From a virus: DNA of 64,000 nucleotides. Positions 47,592 to 54,795 of the stretch are shown piece by piece. The stretch covers positions 1 to 64,000 of IMG/VR virus record IMGVR_UViG_3300009168_000009. One strand, written 5' to 3'. The translations under genes and the position numbers were made by a program. The notes under the pieces were generated by a model that had not been told where the DNA came from, made no database searches, and was given only the letters and a program-made list of their open reading frames with translations. Positions within the stretch are counted from its first letter, which is position 1; each line of letters opens with the position of its first letter.

Positions 47592-47783
47592 TTAGTCGCC
47601 TCCCTGGATGGCCTGGATGATGTCGGCGATCGTCTCGGTCACCGTGAACGTCAACACCCCGTTGCCGGCCGCGATCGACAGCCGAACATGCTCAATGTTC
47701 GGCAGCTGCTCGATCGTGATCACTCGCTCCAGATCGATGATCACTTGCTGGCCGTCGATCTTCTTGAGCAACAGCGGATTCAT
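47592..47783 (-). CDS. Small beta-rich protein, 63 aa
   Basis: From the ATG at 47783: MNPLLLKKIDGQQVIIDLER, then VRLSIAAGNGVLTFTVTETI, alternating strands of a small barrel. Family unknown. The upstream 61-aa frame overlaps it by 92 nt. Confidence 0.62.
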   Translation of the reverse strand: MNPLLLKKIDGQQVIIDLERVITIEQLPNIEHVRLSIAAGNGVLTFTVTETIADIIQAIQGGD

Positions 47784-47877
47784 GGATTTTTTCCTCGGCC
47801 TCAAATTGACGCACACGCGCGATCATTTTGCAAACCGGACAGGCTTGCGGGGAGACGAAGCCGTGATGGCACGTCAT
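47692..47877 (-). CDS. Small CxxC protein, 61 aa
   Basis: The ATG overlaps the upstream stop (ATGA). The N-terminus MTCHHGFVSPQACPVCKMIA is a typical small phage metal-binding start; the last 30 residues overlap the next gene and are of low quality, so a functional domain may be only the first 35 residues. Confidence 0.5.
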   Translation of the reverse strand: MTCHHGFVSPQACPVCKMIARVRQFEAEEKIHESAVAQEDRRPASDHRSGASDHDRAAAEH

Positions 47878-48083
47878 CGGTGCCCACTCGCAACATGCGC
47901 GCGCCGCACGTGCTTGATCCGGGGATGATCGACCGCGTGGCCGCTGCGATGCACGGCATGGCGCAGATGATGCGAGATCGAATGCCACAGCGCCTCGTTG
48001 TCACGATCGCGGCGCAACGCACGGAAATCCTCCCAGGCATGACAGGCATGACGATGCAGCGCGTCGCGGTTGCTCCACGTCAT
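47874..48083 (-). CDS. His-rich small protein, 69 aa
   Basis: Starts at an ATGA overlap with the ParB-like gene. MTWSNRDALHRHACHAWEDF and WHSISHHLRHAVHRSGHAVD have about twelve His and several Arg, perhaps metal- or nucleic-acid-binding. No family recognised. Confidence 0.55.
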   Translation of the reverse strand: MTWSNRDALHRHACHAWEDFRALRRDRDNEALWHSISHHLRHAVHRSGHAVDHPRIKHVRRAHVASGHR

Positions 48084-48616
48084 GAGATCAGCGCCTCGCA
48101 TTGCAGACCCTCCTGGCCGAACTTCTGCAGGAGCTGCGTCTGCTGATGCTCGTCACGGCAGCGGATCACGATCGAATACTGCAGCCCGTCCAAGAGCTGC
48201 GGCGTCGGCGGCTGCGCGTCGGTGAATAACTTCATCAGCTCCTTGTCCTCGAAACCCAGGCTCGATGCGTCGAAGTCGTCCTTGATCGCAAGCAGCTCCT
48301 CCAGCAGCGCGTCGTCGTGCCAGTTCGAGCCGTCACCAATCTTGTTGTCGGCAATGGTGTAGGCACGGCATTGGCTCTCGGTCCAGTCGGTCGCGATGAT
48401 CACCGGAACGTCGGCCATGCGCTCCAGCTGCGCCGCTTGCAAGCGCGCGTGGCCCGCAATGATCGTGCCGTCCTCTCGCACGAGAATGGGCATCGTCCAG
48501 CCAAACTGCTTGAGGCTCGCTCGCAGCTGGTCAATCTGCTTGGTCGGATGAATGCGGCTGTTGCGGGCGTAGGGTTTCAGTTTGTCGATCGGCCAGCGTT
48601 CGATCTGCGTCGTCAT
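48080..48616 (-). CDS. Stand-alone ParB/Srx-like nuclease-domain protein
   Basis: 178 aa from the ATG at 48616. DKLKPYARNSRIHPTKQIDQ, FGWTMPILVREDGTIIAGHA and AYTIADNKIGDGSNW are the ParB N-terminal domain signature (boxes I and II, GHARLQAA). This type is usually fused N-terminal to a DNA adenine methyltransferase; here the methyltransferase part is missing. It could recruit DNA-modification enzymes or bind DNA. A parS-like site lies at 51891. Confidence 0.8.
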   Translation of the reverse strand: MTTQIERWPIDKLKPYARNSRIHPTKQIDQLRASLKQFGWTMPILVREDGTIIAGHARLQAAQLERMADVPVIIATDWTESQCRAYTIADNKIGDGSNWHDDALLEELLAIKDDFDASSLGFEDKELMKLFTDAQPPTPQLLDGLQYSIVIRCRDEHQQTQLLQKFGQEGLQCEALIS

Positions 48617-48816
48617 TGCCAGCGCCTCGGCGGCGAGGAAATGCAGGCCAGCCGCTGCATCAATGGACACTCGGGACCGGGAGCCTTGCCGCAGCCGGGC
48701 CGGAACGGACAGCGCGGCGGCGCGTCGCGATCCATCTCCCCAGCACAGTCAAAGCCGGTCAGATCAAGATCGAAACCGTTCAACACGGCGTGCATGTTGA
48801 TGTCCATGCACCCCAT
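48613..48816 (-). CDS. Cys-rich small protein, 67 aa
   Basis: MGCMDINMHAVLNGFDLDLT, then RCPFRPGCGKAPGPECPLMQ have six Cys with Pro between them. The ATG at 48816 or a TTG at 48831 that overlaps the previous stop could serve. The stop overlaps the ParB-like start. Unknown function; possibly a metal-binding knuckle. Confidence 0.5.
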   Translation of the reverse strand: MGCMDINMHAVLNGFDLDLTGFDCAGEMDRDAPPRCPFRPGCGKAPGPECPLMQRLACISSPPRRWQ

Positions 48817-48827
48817 GCTGTCACAGC

Positions 48828-49001
48828 TCAACGACGCTTGCCACCTTTGCTGCGGCCAGACTTGCCGCGCTTGCCCTTGGCACCGCCCGCAGCCATCCAG
48901 TTGCTGATCGCAGCGGCAGAGGACTTGCTGAAGCCGTGACGCTTCAGCCCCTCATAAGCACTCGGCTTCTTGATCGACGGCCCATGATTGTGCCCCGGCA
49001 T
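48828..49001 (-). CDS. Small basic protein, 57 aa, common phage type
   Basis: MPGHNHGPSIKKPSAYEGLK, then RHGFSKSSAAAISNWMAAGG, AKGKRGKSGRSKGGKRR. The pattern (PSxKxPxxYExLxxxGxSKxxAAxIsN plus Lys/Arg/Gly tail) is found in many phages; it resembles a DNA-binding tail protein, function not established. First gene of this leftward operon; its promoter should lie just to the right of 49001. Confidence 0.75.
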   Translation of the reverse strand: MPGHNHGPSIKKPSAYEGLKRHGFSKSSAAAISNWMAAGGAKGKRGKSGRSKGGKRR

Positions 49002-49487
49002 CCGTTCCTCCCGTGCGCTGAACTTCCTGCCATGCTAAACGTTGATCCGCGCAACGTGATCCACGTCCCCCCCGAACGGATCACAACCGCAACCAGCCGG
49101 GACGCATCCCCCAAGCCCCCCATTGGCCCCGCGTCCCGACTGGACTTCCCCCGATCGATCCCCGCCAGAACGTAGTCCAAGGCACGTCCAGGGCGCGCCT
49201 GTGGGCGCTTCACGGTTTTTCCGTGTCAGATGTCCCCCGGACGCCGTTTGACGCACCAGCGGACGCTGTAGGGGATTTTTGGGGACTTTGTTCCCGTACC
49301 GTTCACAAAGGGAAACCGGGGGGAGTGCATCGCCGGGGGGGAGCCGTGGGGGATGCCGCCTCGGCTCACGTCGGCGCAGAAAAAGCTGGGCCTAAAATGC
49401 CTTTGCTGCCAATAGGTTGCGCCGGTCAAGGCTAGGCAGTGCGACATAAACCTTGAGCGAGATTGTGCAATGATTTCAAAGGCTTAT

Positions 49488-49506
49488 GAGAGAAAAACAT
49501 TCTCTC
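49488..49506. promoter_or_regulatory. Inverted repeat in an AT-rich island
   Basis: GAGAGAA, aaaca, TTCTCTC is a perfect 7-bp inverted repeat inside the only clearly AT-rich stretch of the region (about 49440-49545). A further TGCAT/ATGCA pair lies at about 49517-49538. It could be an operator, a terminator-like hairpin or part of an unwinding element. Confidence 0.5.
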
Positions 49507-49902
49507 TGATCCAGATTGCATAAATGTTGATTAATGCACCGACTGGAATCCGAGCGGCAGCACGCGAAGCTCCGGCGAGGCGACGCGAAGCTGCGAGCGC
49601 AGCCACGCGACGCAGCTGCAGGAGTGCAGAAGCCGTACGGCAGCTGCTGCCTAAGCCGCTGAGATCATTAGCCGAATAACTGGACACAGCAGCACGGCCA
49701 GCGGCTGGCGGCAGGCGGCAGCGGCACAGCGGCGGCGTGGATGCAGGAGGAGCTGATCGACGGCGGTGCGGCGGCGGTGATTCCAGGGGCGCGGCTCAGT
49801 CTCGGCGCGGCCGGGGCTGGAGGCGGCGACCGCCGGGCGGGTCGGTTCTTCGGAAGCCCGGCGTGGATCAGAGCGGCAAGCTTAAAACCAAATTCGAAAC
49901 GG

Positions 49903-50162
49903 CTGACGTATCTGACATTGATTTCGACCATCAGTGTTATGTGCGTGCGTACTACATATGATGTAAGTCCGTCAGGTATGTCAGGATCGTCAAGACCAGC
50001 ATGGCAGCAGGGTTGTCGGCCTGACATGTCTGACGAGCCTGACAATTTTGCTGCTGAATGGTGGCATGCAGAACGCCACTCATGTTGCGAAGTCCCGTCA
50101 GGCATGACAGGCATGGCAGTGCCTGACGTTGCTCAGGAGCAACCCGTCAGGATTTTGTCAGG
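49903..50162. repeat. Iteron-like array of GTCAGG/CCTGAC
   Basis: About a dozen copies of GTCAGG or its reverse occur within 260 nt: at 49903, 49912, 49971, 49980, 50020, 50030, 50038, 50097, 50106 (GACAGG), 50122, 50146 and 50157. Neighbouring copies are mostly 9-11 nt apart (for example GTCAGGTATGTCAGG, and GTCAGGCATGACAGGCAT), in both orientations. This resembles replication iterons or a cooperative regulator site. It ends 83 nt from the helicase gene stop. Confidence 0.7.
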
Positions 50163-50244
50163 TTCACTTAGCGGCCAGTTGCTAGAAACGACTTTAAGAT
50201 TGAGCTATGCCGCATGGACGCATGGCTGGCACAACTTGTGCGGC

Positions 50245-51669
50245 TTAATCGACCGTCTCGCGCTCCAGAATGGTGAGCGTTCTGATACCGACGAAGCCGC
50301 GTGCTTTGTCGGTTCGGTCGCGGACGATCCCCTTGGCTTCCAGCCGCTCGACAAACGCCTTTCGGGTTCCGTGGCGTTCGCCTGCGGCTTCGCAGAACAG
50401 CTTCCAGCTGCCGTACAGCTCGGTCGAGGATGCGAAGGCGTTGACGTCGGTGGTGCTGCACCACTTATCGAGCCACTGCTGCAGCGCATCTTGGTTTTCG
50501 AAGTAGTCGTCGGTTGCGCCGGTGACGGCGGCTGGCGGATCGAGGCCGCGCTCGCGCCACTGGTCGAAGCCTTGCATGATCCAGGCGAGGATGCCGGGGT
50601 ATTCCGGCTTGAGCCGTTCGAACAGGCCGAGATCGCGGTCGGCTTCGGCGATCTCGACGGTGAACGGGATCAGCTGGAGTCGCCGGCGCATGGCGCGATC
50701 GGCGTTGCGGATGACCGGCTTATTGTTGCCGACGACGATGATCTTGTACTGCGGCAGGTACTCGAAAGAGTTTTGCCGCATGAAGTTGGCGCGCACCATG
50801 TCGCCGCCGGTGAGCTGCTTGAGCTTGGCTTCATCCCAGGACTGGTTCTGTGCCGTCTCGGCGGTGAGCACGAGGCGCGTGCCGACCAGGGAGGCCAGCT
50901 CCTCATTGTGCTTGGGGTGATTGGTGGCCTGCAGCAGTTCCAGCGAGGCTTGTGCGGCGTAGTCGCCGAGCACGGCCTTGACCGTGTTGAGGAAGGTGCC
51001 CTTGCCGTTCTGTCCGGTGCCGTAGCAAAAGAAAAACGCTTGCTCGGTGATGAACGGTGTTGCGCAATAGCCGACGACACGTTGCAGATATGCCACCAGC
51101 TCCTGATCGCCGGCTGTGATCTGATCGAGGAACGTGAGCCAGACCGGGCACTCCATCCGCTCGGCGGTGACCGCCGTGATCCTTGAGCAGTAATCCTCCC
51201 GCCGCTGCGCCCCGAGTTGCCAGGGGCCCGGCCGATCGAGCCGCACGCTGGCGGTCGCCATGTTCAAGACCGGGGCCTGATCGAACAGCCCGACCGGCCG
51301 CGCCGTCTCGTCCTTCACCCGATCGGCACATCGCTTGACCAAGCCGGCGCTCTCGGCCGTGCGCTTGTCGCCCTTCTTCTTGAGGCGCGCGCCGATCTCG
51401 CGGCAGAGATCACCCATGCGCCGATTGATCGTGCGCTGCTGATCGTATTTCCAGACATGGCCGGTCCACTCGAACACCCCGATCGGCTCCAAGAATACGA
51501 ACCGATCGCCGTGCCGCTGCAGGAATATCTGCAGCACAGCGTCGTCAGTCAGCAGCCAATTCGCTGCCAGCCAGGGGTCCGGCTGCGCCGAGTGCACGAC
51601 ATGCAACCGTGGCTGTGGCCGCTCGCCTATGTCATGTTCGTCTCGATCGCGCCCATCGTCATCCGCCAT
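50245..51669 (-). CDS. SF3 helicase / P4-type primase C-terminal domain
   Basis: 474 aa from the ATG at 51669 (GAGGGATCA before it). The N-terminal 180 residues match the D5_N-type domain. Walker A is CYGTGQNGKGTF (215-226), followed by VGTRLVLTAETAQNQSWDEA, IKLLQTG-type TGGDMVRA and KIIVVGNNKPVI, the SF3 motifs B and C. It unwinds phage origin DNA. The primase half is not in this gene but in the separate CHC2 and Toprim genes upstream. Confidence 0.86.
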   Translation of the reverse strand: MADDDGRDRDEHDIGERPQPRLHVVHSAQPDPWLAANWLLTDDAVLQIFLQRHGDRFVFLEPIGVFEWTGHVWKYDQQRTINRRMGDLCREIGARLKKKGDKRTAESAGLVKRCADRVKDETARPVGLFDQAPVLNMATASVRLDRPGPWQLGAQRREDYCSRITAVTAERMECPVWLTFLDQITAGDQELVAYLQRVVGYCATPFITEQAFFFCYGTGQNGKGTFLNTVKAVLGDYAAQASLELLQATNHPKHNEELASLVGTRLVLTAETAQNQSWDEAKLKQLTGGDMVRANFMRQNSFEYLPQYKIIVVGNNKPVIRNADRAMRRRLQLIPFTVEIAEADRDLGLFERLKPEYPGILAWIMQGFDQWRERGLDPPAAVTGATDDYFENQDALQQWLDKWCSTTDVNAFASSTELYGSWKLFCEAAGERHGTRKAFVERLEAKGIVRDRTDKARGFVGIRTLTILERETVD

Positions 51670-51676
51670 TGATCCC

Positions 51677-51871
51677 TCATAGCAGCCGCTCTCCAGCTGC
51701 CAGTTGCTGTTGCTCAAGGTCTTCTTGGATCGCTTCCATGATCTCGATCTGCAGCTTCGCCACGTGCGGCTTCATCTTGCCCAGCTCGATCTGGCGCCGG
51801 TAGAATGGCCGCCGCAGCGCCAGCTCGCGCTTCACTTCGTTGAGCTTGTCCGTCACGCTAAACCGCTGCAT
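51677..51871 (-). CDS. Small coiled-coil protein, 64 aa
   Basis: From the ATG at 51871: MQRFSVTDKLNEVKRELALR, RPFYRRQIELGKMKPHVAKL and QIEIMEAIQEDLEQQQLAAG. All helical, with a pattern common in phage replication operons. The longer in-frame start (MFHVKH...) at 51907 arises from the parS-like palindrome and is less likely. Unknown function. Confidence 0.7.
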   Translation of the reverse strand: MQRFSVTDKLNEVKRELALRRPFYRRQIELGKMKPHVAKLQIEIMEAIQEDLEQQQLAAGERLL

Positions 51872-52178
51872 CGCCGTCGCTTTCGTCAGATGCTTCACGT
51901 GAAACATCGTCCAGCTCGCGCCGCTGGATCAGGCCCGCGCCGCGCCGTGAACGCACCGCCGTGCCGTAGGCCGTGACGCGATAGACCGCCGGGGATGATC
52001 CGATCCGCTCCACCCATCGCTTGCGCAGCAGCGAACGCAAGACGCCGCGATGAAAAACCTTCGGCAGCTGGCCGTCGCCGAACGTCAACCAGTCCAAGAG
52101 CCGCAGCTGCTGCGCCGACACCGGCTCCTGCCGTGGACGCGGCAGGCGAAACAACTCCCGTCGGAACCGCGAGGTCAT
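51858..52178 (-). CDS. Hypothetical protein, 106 aa
   Basis: Start overlaps the upstream stop (ATGA). RRELFRLPRPRQEPVSAQQL, then WLTFGDGQLPKVFHRGVLRS and VERIGSSPAVYRVTAYGTAV look like a winged helix. A regulator or DNA-binding accessory in the replication operon is likely. The parS-like site is within its 3' end. Confidence 0.6.
   Translation of the reverse strand: MTSRFRRELFRLPRPRQEPVSAQQLRLLDWLTFGDGQLPKVFHRGVLRSLLRKRWVERIGSSPAVYRVTAYGTAVRSRRGAGLIQRRELDDVSREASDESDGDAAV
51891..51906. promoter_or_regulatory. parS-like palindrome TGCTTCACGTGAAACA
   Basis: Differs from the chromosomal parS consensus TGTTTCACGTGAAACA at one base only (position 3). It lies inside the coding region of the 106-aa gene. 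ParB of the host, or a ParB-like phage protein, may bind it. The reverse strand gives MFHVKH, a typical shadow peptide of parS sites. Confidence 0.65.
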
Positions 52179-52852
52179 AGCCGCCCCTCCTGGCTTTGCT
52201 CGAGCACGAGATCAGCGAAGTCGGTCCCGACCCGGCTGGTGCTGATGCAGGACGCCCGCCAGCCCCACGTCAGCCGCGCCGCAGCCGCCGCCGCGTCACC
52301 CGCCCGGCTCACGTCGTTGTCGATCGCGATCACCAGCTGGCCGACGAACCACAGCAGCGGTAGCCGTTCGATCGCGCCCGCGGAACCCAGCGCCCAGGCC
52401 GGCGTGTAGCCGAGCTGCAACAAGGCCAGCCCCGTCTCAAAGCCCTCGCACACGTGCAGGCGGGGCATGAACCACGTCTGAGCTCCAGTGCAGCACGCGC
52501 GATGCGAGATCAGCTTCATCGCCGCGCCGCGCACCGGCCCCAGCATCATGGGCTGGCCGTCCTTCTGGAAGTCCTGGCCGATGAAGATGCGCTGCAGCGC
52601 GGTCGGGGTGTCACCCTCGATCGTGCGCAGCAGCGCGATTAGGGCCGGAGCGGCCCCATCGCGCCGTGGGCAGCTGGGATGGAAGCGCGCCTCGACGCCG
52701 GTGGGCAGCTCCAGGCCACGCAACGCGAGGTAATATTCTGCCGGCGTCCCGGCGATCGGCACGCCCTGATCCCACACCTTGAGCGCATAGGCCGTCTTGC
52801 GCTTGCGCTCGGCGCGCTCCTCCTCCAGCTCGCGGCGCTCGTCCTCGGTCAT
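52175..52852 (-). CDS. Toprim-domain primase subunit
   Basis: 225 aa from the ATG at 52852. GTPAEYYLALRGLELPTGVE, then IGQDFQKDGQPMM, followed by RLHVCEGFETGLALLQLGYT and VIAIDNDVSRAGDAA make the Toprim domain (Glu in CEGFE, DxD as DND). It carries the catalytic part of a primase; the zinc-binding part is encoded by the gene at 53004. Splitting of the two is unusual. Overlaps both neighbours. Confidence 0.85.
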   Translation of the reverse strand: MTEDERRELEEERAERKRKTAYALKVWDQGVPIAGTPAEYYLALRGLELPTGVEARFHPSCPRRDGAAPALIALLRTIEGDTPTALQRIFIGQDFQKDGQPMMLGPVRGAAMKLISHRACCTGAQTWFMPRLHVCEGFETGLALLQLGYTPAWALGSAGAIERLPLLWFVGQLVIAIDNDVSRAGDAAAAAARLTWGWRASCISTSRVGTDFADLVLEQSQEGRL

Positions 52853-53007
52853 AGCGGCGGCTCTGGATCGCAGATCGGACAGCCTGCCCGGCCGCACGGC
52901 GAGACGCCCTCACGGGGCCACTCCCAGCGCATGAACCGCGAGCGCAGCCAGCCCGGCGCGGCATAGCCCAGCTCGCGCTCCGGCAATTTCAGGATTCCGG
53001 ATTTCAT
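52849..53007 (-). CDS. Small protein between the two primase genes, 52 aa
   Basis: MKSGILKLPERELGYAAPGW, LRSRFMRWEWPREGVSPCGR, AGCPICDPEPPL, with a CxxxxCxxC C-terminus. It overlaps its neighbours by 4 nt each. It may be a small zinc-binding linker of the primase complex. Confidence 0.58.
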   Translation of the reverse strand: MKSGILKLPERELGYAAPGWLRSRFMRWEWPREGVSPCGRAGCPICDPEPPL

Positions 53008-53231
53008 GCCCGCCTCCGCTTGCGCTCGGGCTCGTCCCACAAGCCGCGCGCGCGGAAAGCCGCGATGATGTCGGCTGGATCACAGCCGGCGAAGCAGTGC
53101 AGGAGAATGGTGCTGTGGCCCTGCGTGATCGACAGCGACGGATCGCGATCGTTGTGCGCCGGGCAGCATGCTAGAAATGATCGTCCAGATTTTCGTGCGC
53201 GCAGACGCGCAGCCAAGTCTGCCGCTCGCAT
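53004..53231 (-). CDS. CHC2-type zinc-finger primase protein
   Basis: 75 aa: FLACCPAHNDRDPSLSITQG, then LLHCFAGCDPADIIAAFRAR is the CHC2 zinc finger (Cys, His, Cys, Cys) normally at the N-terminus of DnaG-type primases. Here it is a separate gene upstream of the Toprim gene. Recognises template trinucleotides in known primases. Confidence 0.85.
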   Translation of the reverse strand: MRAADLAARLRARKSGRSFLACCPAHNDRDPSLSITQGHSTILLHCFAGCDPADIIAAFRARGLWDEPERKRRRA

Positions 53232-53286
53232 GGGGCCTCCTCCCTTTGGTTGTTGTTGCTCCCGCCGCCGAGAGTGTTACATGCGC

Positions 53287-53700
53287 TCACACTCCGATCG
53301 ACACTCGCACCACGCGCCAATCGCGCAGCGCATCCATGACATCCTCGAAGCGATCGGTGATCAGATAGCCGGCACCGCCGTGCATAAGACGGAACGCCAG
53401 CGCCTTCTGCTCATCCGTCGGCTGTTCGCCGCGTCGCTTCAATTCGATAAACGCCAGCAGGCCGCAGACGTGGAATAGCTGGAAGTCGGGCCAGCCCTTC
53501 TGCACGCCCATGCGCTTGAGCCGCTGCGCCGTCGCGGGATGCCGCCACTCACCGGCAGGGAAATGCGTCCAGCTCCACTCCGGCACACACCAGCGCCGCA
53601 GCACGTCGGCCGTCATGCAGTGCAGATTGAATTCAGGAGCCGGCGGCGGCTTCACGCCGCGCTGTCGCTTGCCTTTGAATAACGACAGCTGCCCCGGCAT
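53287..53700 (-). CDS. VRR-NUC nuclease
   Basis: 137 aa with GVQKGWPDFQLFHVCGLLAF, then IELKRRGEQPTDEQKALAFR: the GxPD...ExK core of VRR-NUC, a PD-(D/E)XK nuclease superfamily acting on branched DNA. Common beside phage replication genes. It may resolve replication or recombination intermediates. Confidence 0.85.
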   Translation of the reverse strand: MPGQLSLFKGKRQRGVKPPPAPEFNLHCMTADVLRRWCVPEWSWTHFPAGEWRHPATAQRLKRMGVQKGWPDFQLFHVCGLLAFIELKRRGEQPTDEQKALAFRLMHGGAGYLITDRFEDVMDALRDWRVVRVSIGV

Positions 53701-53706
53701 CGATCA

Positions 53707-53973
53707 TCACCGCTGCGCTTTGCGCGTGCGCTTGCTGTTGACGTGAGCAACGGTCAACACCCGCTGCAGACGTTCGTTGCCCTGCGGACACAAGAGTCGC
53801 GCCGGGAATTCTCCGTTGGTCACTTGCTCGATCAGCACCGCCATTTCCCACGACGCCCAGCCGCGATGCTTGGCGACGTGCACACTGTTCTGGCTGTAGC
53901 CGATCGCCGTCGCCAACTTCGCTTCCGAGCCGTAATGGGCAATGGCTCGCTCCATGAGCTTGCGTGCGCTCAT
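53707..53973 (-). CDS. Cro-like/YdaS-type DNA-binding protein, 88 aa
   Basis: From the ATG at 53973: MSARKLMERAIAHYGSEAKL, ATAIGYSQNSVHVAKHRGWA form a helix-turn-helix, followed by a basic tail (VLTVAHVNSKRTRKAQR). It is divergent from the CI-like gene at 54101 and heads the leftward replication operon: the classical cro position. Confidence 0.78.
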   Translation of the reverse strand: MSARKLMERAIAHYGSEAKLATAIGYSQNSVHVAKHRGWASWEMAVLIEQVTNGEFPARLLCPQGNERLQRVLTVAHVNSKRTRKAQR

Positions 53974-54100
53974 TCCACACTCCAGATTCAAGGAAACGAA
54001 GATGCCGCCGTCCGGATTATCAAGGCACAACTCGCTGCCGATTTCAACAATAGACAGTCGTTCGCAAAAGTTGGATTGTAGGATCAGAGGGACTGCCACC
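53974..54100. promoter_or_regulatory. Divergent CI/Cro-like control region
   Basis: 127 nt between divergent regulator genes. A TTGATAAT stretch (reverse strand, near 54020-54030) may be the -10 region for the Cro-like gene; GGATTGTAGGATCAGAGGG precedes the repressor start. Repeated GGATTAT/GGATTGT-like words are seen, but no clear operator repeat could be defined by eye. Confidence 0.5.
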
Positions 54101-54727
54101 ATGGACGCCACGCCGCGCGCTGACATCAAGGACCGCCGCAAGCAGCTCGGCTTGTCGCAGCGCGAGCTGGCCGCGATCGTCGGTTCCCATGCCCAGACGG
54201 TAGACAAGATCGAGCGCGGGCACATCAGCTTTTCGCGCTATCTGGCCGGCATCGAACAGCATCTTGGCATCAAGCCGGCGGCCGTGGAGTTCAAGGACGC
54301 CGAGCAAGGCGTTGAAAAAATTCCGCTTTACGCTACAACGGCCGCGACGCTGCGAGCGGTGAGGATGAACCACGACATTGCCCCCGTGCATCACGTGATG
54401 CCGCCGGAATGCCTGCGCGGCAAACGATCGAGCTATGGCGGCATGGTTTCCACCGACGCCATGGCCCCGATCTTCGCCGTTGGTGATTCGTTCTACTGCA
54501 ACCCGCATCTAGCCCCGGCTCCCGGTAAATTCGTGCTGCTGCGGCAGAAGCCCCCATGGCAGCGCGGGCAGATCATCCTCTGCCAGCTGATCTCGTTCAC
54601 TGAGCGAGAATGGACAGTGATGCTGCTCAATTCCGGCGGCAAGAAACGCGGCTATGAGGAGCGGCTGGTGCTGTCGCGCGCCGACTTCCCGATCGCCCAT
54701 CGTGTCGTGGCGAAGGATTTCAGTTGA
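54101..54727 (+). CDS. CI-like repressor with S24-type C-terminal fold lacking the Ser
   Basis: 208 aa. The HTH is KDRRKQLGLSQRELAAIVGS HAQTVDKIERG. From about residue 100 the protein follows the LexA/CI S24 pattern (GGMVSTDAMAPIFAVGDSFY), but the nucleophile position, usually Ser before Met-x-Pro, is Ala (DAMAP). It therefore probably cannot self-cleave and would not respond to RecA in the usual way. A divergent Cro-like gene lies next to it, so the phage is probably temperate. Confidence 0.78.
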   Translation: MDATPRADIKDRRKQLGLSQRELAAIVGSHAQTVDKIERGHISFSRYLAGIEQHLGIKPAAVEFKDAEQGVEKIPLYATTAATLRAVRMNHDIAPVHHVMPPECLRGKRSSYGGMVSTDAMAPIFAVGDSFYCNPHLAPAPGKFVLLRQKPPWQRGQIILCQLISFTEREWTVMLLNSGGKKRGYEERLVLSRADFPIAHRVVAKDFS

Positions 54728-54743
54728 TCTAATCGAGCGTCTA

Positions 54744-54773
54744 TTGACCGGCTTTCCCTGGACCGGCTACGCT
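54744..54773 (+). promoter_or_regulatory. Possible promoter of the recombination operon
   Basis: TTGACC at 54744-54749 and TACGCT at 54768-54773 with an 18-nt spacer, in the gap between repressor and exonuclease genes. The -35 is good and the -10 poor. Confidence 0.3.
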
Positions 54774-54795
54774 GCCGCAGGCCCAGGGGATTACG

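Larger units (their letters stand above)
49002..50244. other. Long non-coding region with regulatory and repeat signals
   Basis: No convincing gene is seen in these 1.2 kb, although several overlapping frames are open by chance because of high GC. It contains G-runs (49300-49360), an AT-rich island near 49440-49545 with an inverted repeat, a low-complexity Gly/Ala-codon-like GC stretch at about 49550-49830 and the GTCAGG repeat array at 49903-50162. Placed between the leftward early operon and the leftward replication genes, it is the best candidate for origin and promoter region. Confidence 0.6.

Noticed and set aside
46282-47595. Rightward frame of 437 codons opposite the 284-aa gene
   Set aside because: Antisense shadow with low-complexity content; the leftward operon has continuous stop/start overlaps.
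49226-49447. Leftward 73-codon frame in the long non-coding region
   Set aside because: No ribosome-binding site, no recognisable pattern, and G-run-driven composition.
49741-51186. Rightward frame of 481 codons over the helicase gene and the repeat array
   Set aside because: Antisense to the SF3 helicase motifs; no domain signal.
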